DNA of 6,267 nt from Oscillospiraceae bacterium (GTDB lineage Bacteria > Bacillota > Clostridia > Oscillospirales > Ruminococcaceae). Each line of letters starts with the position of its first letter. Positions within the stretch are counted from its first letter, which is position 1. Below, piece after piece: positions 1 to 4,587 of this stretch. Location of the stretch: assembly GCA_003445125.1 (NCBI GenBank), contig DLVP01000218.1, positions 1-6,267 of the forward strand. Direction: 5' to 3'. Position numbers and translations under genes: made by a program. The notes under the pieces were generated by a model that saw nothing but the letters and a program-made list of their open reading frames with translations, was not told the DNA's origin and did no database searches.

Positions 1-168
1 TGGAATCCTGTGGATCTGTCCGACGGACAGGTACATGAGTTTGAACTGATGTTCAACGTCATGGAATTCTACGATGACCTCCAGTTGTTCCTGATCGGCG
101 GTACGGGAGCGGAAAACCCGAACCTGGCAATCATCATCGACGATCTGACGATCGAGGAAATCAAATAA
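1..168 (+). CDS. 3' end of an unidentified gene, possibly a beta-sandwich carbohydrate-binding-type C-terminus
   Basis: An open frame enters from the left edge and ends at TAA 166-168, giving the last 55 residues of a protein whose start is outside the window. The visible tail alternates hydrophobic and polar residues (for example HEFELMFNVMEF, then LQLFLIGG) and finishes with IIIDDLTIEEIK. A closing strand carrying an acidic pair just before the C-terminus resembles the end of jelly-roll carbohydrate-binding domains, which often finish with a 'IDDV/ITI'-like strand. That resemblance is the only functional hint and is weak, because no catalytic motif lies in the visible part. The terminator at 181-218 begins 12 bases after the stop, so this is the last gene before a termination signal, although transcription may continue into the gene at 248. 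The reading frame is secure; the function is not. Confidence 0.7.
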   Translation, partial: WNPVDLSDGQVHEFELMFNVMEFYDDLQLFLIGGTGAENPNLAIIIDDLTIEEIK

Positions 169-180
169 AGAATAAACTCG

Positions 181-218
181 TCAGCGCCCGATGATCAATC
201 ATCGGGCGCTGAATTTTT
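181..218 (+). terminator. Intrinsic terminator after the partial first gene
   Basis: Arms 181-195 and 198-212 are perfect reverse complements. In practice this gives a 14-bp GC-rich stem with a 4-base TCAA loop (195-198), followed by T5 at 214-218 and then GTT. An A-rich stretch precedes it. It lies 12 bases after the stop at 168 and only 29 bases before the ATG at 248, so it also falls in the leader of the next gene. Confidence 0.88.
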
Positions 219-235
219 GTTATCGAATTATGATT

Positions 236-241
236 GGGAAG
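236..241 (+). promoter_or_regulatory. RBS that sets the start of the 248 gene
   Basis: GGGAAG lies six bases before the ATG at 248-250, a good Shine-Dalgarno distance. Two other in-frame ATGs exist upstream. The one at 191 lies inside the terminator stem and has no RBS. The one at 230 also lacks a purine-rich stretch at the right distance. This favours 248 as the start. Confidence 0.6.
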
Positions 242-247
242 ATCACC

Positions 248-1312
248 ATGAATGAATTCAATCCTAAATTCCTTGTGAACATTCACGGAAAGGAATATTA
301 CGATGTTGCCGCCGCCGCAAAAGGCTATGACGGTGATGTCAGCCGTTTTTTCCCCGAAGAAGCCCCCGGCTATTTTCTGAAGGACGGCATTTTCCATGTG
401 GACGCCGAGACGTTCCGCCGGATTCTCCAAAAGCCCTGTGCAGGCGACGGAGCAATCAAATGGACAAAATATGCCGTCGAGTGCTATATGCCAGAGCCGA
501 ATCCCGATCCGTTTGACGGGATTCTGCCCGTTTCCCGCATGAGCGATCCGCTGTACGTGTCCATGTGCGTGCCCAACGAACAGCACAGCTTTATGGACTG
601 CAATTCCCAAACAGGCGCGGAATGGGAACGCGGACGGGTCAACGCATCGGTGCTGTTTCCCCCTACAAGCGCTCACAAATCCGTATTGGCAATCGGTGCA
701 ATGTTCAAAAATCCGCAGCTCCCGCTGGAGGATGACCAAGAATTCACCGTTTGCTTCGGAAGAATGACACTTTGCCTTCGCACGAAAACGTCCGACGGAT
801 GGTTTCTTGCCAACGACATTCCTTATCCCCCGGAGCCGCGCAATATTTACTACCTTCCCTGGACGCTGTATGACAACGGCGGTGTGGATGAAATGTGCCT
901 GATTTTGCCGAAAGACCGCATCAGCATTGTGGACGGACACACGGAAATCCGCCTGAAAGGGTGCGAACTGAGCGGTGCAAACAAACGGGGAAAATTCCCG
1001 CTTGTCGAAGGAAGCGTGCTGCACTATTGGGCTGCTCCCGCCACGAACTTTGAAGATTGCTCCGAAATTTTGGGCATTGCTTCCAGCTATGAAATCTGGG
1101 TCAAGGAGCCTGAAATGGCGTATCACCTGACTGCCGACATCGGCGCCGATCTGTACACGCCCGGCATCGGTCATCCCGATCAGGCCTATACGGGCATCAA
1201 TTTTGCCGTTACGGACAAGCCGCGCGTGGTGTTCGGACACAACGTCGGTCCGAAGCACTATGACGAAATCATGGACAGCAAAAAGGTCTGCGAAATGCTC
1301 GGTCTCAAATAA
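248..1312 (+). CDS. Unrecognised 354-aa protein, cytoplasmic-looking paralog of the downstream lipoprotein
   Basis: I do not recognise this family. The start at 248 is chosen for its RBS. An in-frame stop at 173-175 limits upstream extension, and the added residues would not form a hydrophobic signal, so the product is predicted to stay in the cytoplasm. There are no transmembrane segments. The protein aligns along most of its length with the product at 1332-2588: residue 7 onward here matches residue 58 onward there, so exactly the signal and Ser/Thr linker of the neighbour are absent. Best-conserved blocks are residues 86-118 (25 of 33 identical, including RM.DPLYV and PNEQHS) and residues 294-354 (40 of 61 identical, including GHNVGPK and MDS.KV). 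Tryptophan- and tyrosine-rich strands such as HYWAAP and YEIWVKEPE suggest a mostly beta fold, possibly ligand-binding; this is inference. It has ten cysteines, which fits a reducing compartment. No clear promoter lies between the upstream terminator and the start. The next gene starts 19 bases after this stop. Confidence 0.88.
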   Translation: MNEFNPKFLVNIHGKEYYDVAAAAKGYDGDVSRFFPEEAPGYFLKDGIFHVDAETFRRILQKPCAGDGAIKWTKYAVECYMPEPNPDPFDGILPVSRMSDPLYVSMCVPNEQHSFMDCNSQTGAEWERGRVNASVLFPPTSAHKSVLAIGAMFKNPQLPLEDDQEFTVCFGRMTLCLRTKTSDGWFLANDIPYPPEPRNIYYLPWTLYDNGGVDEMCLILPKDRISIVDGHTEIRLKGCELSGANKRGKFPLVEGSVLHYWAAPATNFEDCSEILGIASSYEIWVKEPEMAYHLTADIGADLYTPGIGHPDQAYTGINFAVTDKPRVVFGHNVGPKHYDEIMDSKKVCEMLGLK

Positions 1313-1320
1313 AAATAAGC

Positions 1321-1325
1321 GGAGG
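1321..1325 (+). promoter_or_regulatory. RBS that sets the start of the lipoprotein gene
   Basis: GGAGG, six bases before ATG 1332-1334, is a near-ideal Shine-Dalgarno site. It settles the start, because the frame is open further up to an ATG at 1203. That longer version would overlap the previous gene by 110 bases and bury the lipoprotein signal behind 43 basic, low-complexity residues. Confidence 0.85.
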
Positions 1326-1331
1326 AAAACA

Positions 1332-2588
1332 ATGAAAAAAATATTAGCGCTTCTGTTGGCAGCCATGCTGCTTTTGTGCAGCTGCAACAACTCGACGGAG
1401 ACTTCTTCGACCGAAAGCACCGCTTCAAGTGAGTCCTCATCTGTGAAGGACACTTCGTCGAAAAAAGACAATTCATCGAAAAGCACCTCCTCGTGGGTGT
1501 TGGATGTGGCAGCATTTGTGCGTGAAATTGACGGCGAGAACTATTTTGACGTTTCGGCGGCAGCCGCGGCAAGTCCGCGCCGTCCCGACGACAGCGAATT
1601 TTTCCCGGAACTTGACGGTTTTGTCGGCTACTATATTGAAAAGGGCGTGTACATGATCGATGCAGACACCTGGCGGCGCGTGCTGGAATGTCCGTTCAAG
1701 GGCGACGGCTCGATCAAATGGACGGGCTACCGCGTGGAAAACTATATGTCCGAGCCGATTGCCGATCCGTTCGACGGGGTACTGCCCATTTCCCGCATGG
1801 ACGACCCGCTGTATGTGATGATGTGCACTCCCAATGAGCAGCACTCTCCCTACGATTGCGTGGACAACGAAAGACCGAGTCCCAATCTGCGCGTCAATGC
1901 TTCTGCGCTCGTTCCGCCGAACGGCGATCACGAAGTCATGTGGACGATCGGGCAGCTGTTCCTGGATCCTACGAAAAAAGATCAGCTCCCGGCAGACGCC
2001 AAAGTTACCATCTGCTTCGGCAGAATGGCGCTTGCCATCTGCACCGAGGAGAACGGATGGCAGTTGGTGTCGGATCTGAAAGGTCCGGACTATCTGTACA
2101 ATATGTACTACATCTTTAAGTCCAATGAAAGCAACACCGTTCAGAACAACAACAATGAAGATCACTACTCTTTGGCTTCCGACCGCGTGAAGTGGGTGGA
2201 CGATCATTTTGAGCTTTATCTGACGGCGGAGGATTTCCTTCAGACCGAGCGTCACAAGCAATATCCGGTCGTGCTGGGCGCTCATTCCCATTACTGGGGT
2301 TCTCCCGGATATCGGTTGAAAAAGGGCGAAGGGGAAAAAATCATCGGCATTGCCGGCAGCTATGAAGTCTGGGTGAAGGAACCGGAATATTCCGGACTTT
2401 TCACCGCCGACATCGGGGTGGATATGTACGGTGCAAGAGTTGACGGACGTCCCGACCAAGCGTTCACCGGCTATAATTTTGCCGTGACAAGCGAGCCGCG
2501 CGTCCTTTACGGACACAATGTCGGTCCGAAAAACTATGACAAAGTCATGGACAGCGAAAAGGTTCAGGAGCTTCTCGGCATGAAATAA
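1332..2588 (+). CDS. Unrecognised 418-aa secreted lipoprotein, paralog of the upstream gene
   Basis: The N-terminus is a lipoprotein signal: MKK, a hydrophobic run of Leu/Ala (residues 4-15), then LCSC, with Cys18 the most likely lipidated residue (Cys16 is less likely because Leu precedes it). Residues 19-54 form a Ser/Thr/Lys-rich flexible linker, typical of a domain held away from the membrane. The rest, about 58-418, is the same domain as in the 248-1312 product. Shared blocks include DPFDG.LP.SRM.DPLYV (residues 145-162), C.PNEQHS..DC (165-176), a Gly-Ser-Tyr/Trp-Val-Lys-Glu-Pro segment near 342-351 and the C-terminal signature around 394-418. Relative to its paralog it has extra loop residues at about 263-280, including an Asn-rich run (QNNNN). 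No enzyme motif is recognisable. A surface-anchored ligand- or glycan-binding role is plausible but inferred. It is separated from the preceding gene by 19 bases carrying its RBS, so the two are probably co-transcribed, and it ends at a strong terminator. Confidence 0.92.
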   Translation: MKKILALLLAAMLLLCSCNNSTETSSTESTASSESSSVKDTSSKKDNSSKSTSSWVLDVAAFVREIDGENYFDVSAAAAASPRRPDDSEFFPELDGFVGYYIEKGVYMIDADTWRRVLECPFKGDGSIKWTGYRVENYMSEPIADPFDGVLPISRMDDPLYVMMCTPNEQHSPYDCVDNERPSPNLRVNASALVPPNGDHEVMWTIGQLFLDPTKKDQLPADAKVTICFGRMALAICTEENGWQLVSDLKGPDYLYNMYYIFKSNESNTVQNNNNEDHYSLASDRVKWVDDHFELYLTAEDFLQTERHKQYPVVLGAHSHYWGSPGYRLKKGEGEKIIGIAGSYEVWVKEPEYSGLFTADIGVDMYGARVDGRPDQAFTGYNFAVTSEPRVLYGHNVGPKNYDKVMDSEKVQELLGMK

Positions 2589-2594
2589 ATGCCG

Positions 2595-2630
2595 ACGCTC
2601 CCGCGGAAATTTCCGCGGGAGCGTTTTTTT
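2595..2630 (+). terminator. Strong intrinsic terminator of the paralog pair
   Basis: Arms 2595-2607 and 2612-2624 are perfectly complementary (core CGCTCCCGCGGAA) around a 4-base AATT loop, followed by T7 at 2624-2630. It starts 6 bases after the stop of the lipoprotein gene. The GH35 gene converges on it from the other strand and ends at 2656. In that direction the hairpin is followed by CGGC and then a short AT-rich run, so it would be a poor terminator for GH35. Confidence 0.93.
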
Positions 2631-2655
2631 GTGTATTCGGATGCAGCAAGGCGCT

Positions 2656-4389
2656 TTACAGGCTCGGTTGATCTACAAATGTCACTTCCGGCTCGCCTTT
2701 CAGCCCGTCGCTTTCAAAAATCACCAGCTCATTTTCCCCTTTTTTCAGCAGGGAAGCGGGTACATACAGCGCCTTTTGCGGTCCGATCTCCCAGAAACGT
2801 CCCAGATTGAAGCCGTTAAGCACCGCAAAGCCCTTGGTGAAATTGTCCGTGCGCAAAAATGTGTCGGCAGGAGTGTCCACGGAAAACGTGCCGCGGAAAA
2901 ACGCCGGCGTTTTTGCCGAAGCATCGCCGTAGCGCAGCGCGGTCAGATCGGTCATCGGCAAGGGGGTAACCTCCCACGAAAAATGAATCTTTCCGCCCAG
3001 AAGCACCCGTCCCGGCAAGCCCTTTTTGCGCATCATTTTCGGTCCGAAATTGGTTCTTCCCATGTTTTCGACCAGCACGGTCAGAATGTCGCCCGCCTGC
3101 GCCGTCACGTTCACCGACAGTGTCTCGTCATTGACATACACCTTCCCGATCAACCGATCGTTGACAAACACGTTCGCACGGTCGCCAAGGCTCTCGAACG
3201 AAAGCGACGCTTCGTGATAATCGCGGGAAAGGCGTGTGCGGTAGGCAATATAGCCGTAGCCGATGCCGTATTCCTCCATTGCCCGCGGAACCTCGCTGTG
3301 AATCGGCTTTGACAACGCATTCAGCTGCGGCAAAAGCGCTGCGGCTTGGGAGAGCTTCACCGTACCGAACGCCTTTTTCGGGCGATTGGCGGGAACGTCG
3401 GGCGGGGTATGCCCCGTGATTTCGGTGATCACGTCGCGCACGGCGAAATACTTTTCCGTCGTGTCCCCGCACTCGCTCAGCAGGGCGTCGTAGTCATAGC
3501 TGGTGACATCGGGCGTAAATTTTTTGTCATGGTTGGCGCCCGCCGTGAATCCGAAATTGGTGCCGCCGATGAACATATACATATTCATGCTGCCCTTCCG
3601 GAGCATATCGCGCACCACGCCCGCATATGTCTTTGCGTCTGTGGTATGATGCGCTTCGTCGCCCCATGCGTCAAACCATCCGTCCCACATTTCCATGCAC
3701 ATTTTCGGCACGTCGGGGAAGCGGCAGTCGTGCTCGGCAAAATTTTCCTTCACACGGCTGCCGAAATTGAGTGTTGGCAGGCAGCCCTCCACCGTACCGT
3801 CCGCAAATGCCGAAGCGGAACCGCCGTCGCTGGTGAACAGCGGAACATCAATTCCGCGGCGGCGATAGCCGTCGCGCAGATGGGCAAGATACTCACGGTC
3901 GTCGCCGTAGTACCCATACTCGTTTTCGCACTGCATCATGATGATCGGACCGCCGTTGGTGCACAGAAGCGGACGCAGCTTTCCGAGCAGGACATCCAGG
4001 TAGCGGTCAAAATAGCGGATATAGGTCGGGTTCATGCAGCGAATCTCCATATCGTCCTCGCACTGAATCCACCACGGCAGTCCGCCGAAATCCCACTCGG
4101 CGCAGATATACGGACCGGGACGCACAATCACCATCAGTCCCGCCTTCTGCGCCTTTTTTACAAAACGGACAATGTCCAGCCGATCGGAAAAATCAAATTC
4201 GCCGGGGCGCGGCTCGTGCATATTCCATGCGCAGTAGGTCTCCACGCAGTTGCAGCCGACCGCGCGCAGTTTGCGGAAAATGTCATCCCAAGTGTCGGGA
4301 AGGTTGCGAAAATAGTGAACCGCTCCGGAAATCAGCTTGATCGGTTTTCCGTCCACACAGAATTGATTTTTTTCAATGGAAAAAGTCAT
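2656..4389 (-). CDS. Glycoside hydrolase family 35 beta-galactosidase, cytoplasmic
   Basis: This is a complete 577-aa enzyme that hydrolyses terminal beta-galactosides with retention of configuration. The N-terminal TIM barrel (about residues 1-320) opens with ISGAVHYFRNLPDTW and contains the RPGPYICAEW.FGGLPWW block (90-107). The family signature GGPIIMMQCENEYG lies at 146-159, with Glu157 the expected acid/base. EMWDGWFDAWG (233-243) follows, with Glu233 the expected nucleophile, and GGTNFG lies at 275-280. Two beta domains follow, at about 340-460 and 470-565, the latter with GFAVLNGFNLGRFWEIGPQ. The length matches the single-chain bacterial type of about 590 aa rather than the long secreted enzymes. 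No signal peptide is present, so the substrate would be an imported oligosaccharide. Characterised enzymes of this size often prefer beta-1,3-linked galactose; that preference is inferred here. The start at 4389 has GAGGGG five bases upstream. The gene has its own promoter (4441-4469), separate from the hydrogenase unit, and converges on the lipoprotein gene with 67 bases between stops. Confidence 0.96.
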   Translation of the reverse strand: MTFSIEKNQFCVDGKPIKLISGAVHYFRNLPDTWDDIFRKLRAVGCNCVETYCAWNMHEPRPGEFDFSDRLDIVRFVKKAQKAGLMVIVRPGPYICAEWDFGGLPWWIQCEDDMEIRCMNPTYIRYFDRYLDVLLGKLRPLLCTNGGPIIMMQCENEYGYYGDDREYLAHLRDGYRRRGIDVPLFTSDGGSASAFADGTVEGCLPTLNFGSRVKENFAEHDCRFPDVPKMCMEMWDGWFDAWGDEAHHTTDAKTYAGVVRDMLRKGSMNMYMFIGGTNFGFTAGANHDKKFTPDVTSYDYDALLSECGDTTEKYFAVRDVITEITGHTPPDVPANRPKKAFGTVKLSQAAALLPQLNALSKPIHSEVPRAMEEYGIGYGYIAYRTRLSRDYHEASLSFESLGDRANVFVNDRLIGKVYVNDETLSVNVTAQAGDILTVLVENMGRTNFGPKMMRKKGLPGRVLLGGKIHFSWEVTPLPMTDLTALRYGDASAKTPAFFRGTFSVDTPADTFLRTDNFTKGFAVLNGFNLGRFWEIGPQKALYVPASLLKKGENELVIFESDGLKGEPEVTFVDQPSL

Positions 4390-4394
4390 GCAAA

Positions 4395-4400
4395 CCCCTC
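4395..4400 (-). promoter_or_regulatory. RBS of the GH35 gene
   Basis: On the minus strand, GAGGGG is placed five bases before the ATG at 4389. It supports that start; the residues that follow (SIEKNQF.VDGKP) are also the normal beginning of GH35 enzymes. Confidence 0.8.
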
Positions 4401-4440
4401 TTTCGTCCTTTCGGCTCTCTCACAAGCCGCATTTTTTGCC

Positions 4441-4469
4441 ATTATAGCATACTTTTTCCCTGCGGGCAA
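4441..4469 (-). promoter_or_regulatory. Sigma-A-type promoter of the GH35 gene, extended -10
   Basis: On the minus strand, a perfect TATAAT occupies 4446-4441 and is preceded by TGC, making an extended -10 (TGCTATAAT). TTGCCC at 4469-4464 is a four-of-six match to TTGACA, with a 17-base spacer. Transcription would begin near 4434, giving a leader of about 45 bases before the ATG at 4389. It lies 72 bases beyond the T-tract of the hydrogenase terminator, so GH35 is expressed independently. Confidence 0.82.
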
Positions 4470-4540
4470 TCCCCTTTCTCCGTTTTTGCCCATTTGCTCT
4501 CAAGTTTTCGGATTGAAAAGCGTTTCCGCTCCTCCCGCCG

Positions 4541-4579
4541 AAAAAAAATCCCTGTCAGGCGTGCCTGACAGGGATTTTT
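4541..4579 (-). terminator. Intrinsic terminator of the hydrogenase unit
   Basis: Arms 4544-4560 and 4563-4579 are perfect 17-base reverse complements, with core TCCCTGTCAGG and a CGTG loop. Read on the minus strand, the hairpin ends in T8 (4548-4541), a strong terminator beginning 9 bases after the hydrogenase stop. Read on the plus strand it ends in T5, so the structure is formally bidirectional, although no plus-strand gene leads into it. Confidence 0.93.
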
Positions 4580-4587
4580 GATGCTTA

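Noticed and set aside
191..247. Longer start for the first paralog at 191 or 230
   Set aside because: 191 lies inside the terminator stem and neither site has an RBS; the added residues match nothing in the paralog and do not form a signal peptide.
1203..1331. Longer start for the lipoprotein gene at 1203
   Set aside because: It would overlap the previous gene and hide a textbook lipoprotein signal that has its own GGAGG at the right distance.
161..1486. 441-aa open frame on the minus strand opposite the 248 gene
   Set aside because: It spans the terminator and the gene boundary, has no RBS or recognisable motif, and mirrors the codon pattern of the plus-strand gene, whose homology to its paralog proves the plus frame is the coding one.
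1473..2516. 347-aa open frame on the minus strand opposite the lipoprotein gene
   Set aside because: It is an antisense shadow. The plus frame has the lipoprotein signal, the RBS and paralog conservation.
4514..4528. Canonical CcpA cre site
   Set aside because: The arms fit, but the CG expected at the centre is displaced by one base, so I do not annotate it as a cre site and list it only as a weak dyad.
4541..4579. Long perfect inverted repeat as a mobile-element end or attachment site
   Set aside because: Its position 9 bases after the hydrogenase stop and the T8 tract on the minus strand explain it fully as a terminator; no transposase, second copy or target duplication is visible.
3346..4581. 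411-aa open frame on the plus strand opposite the GH35 gene
   Set aside because: It runs through the GH35 promoter and into the hydrogenase terminator. GH35 catalytic motifs on the minus strand settle the coding frame.
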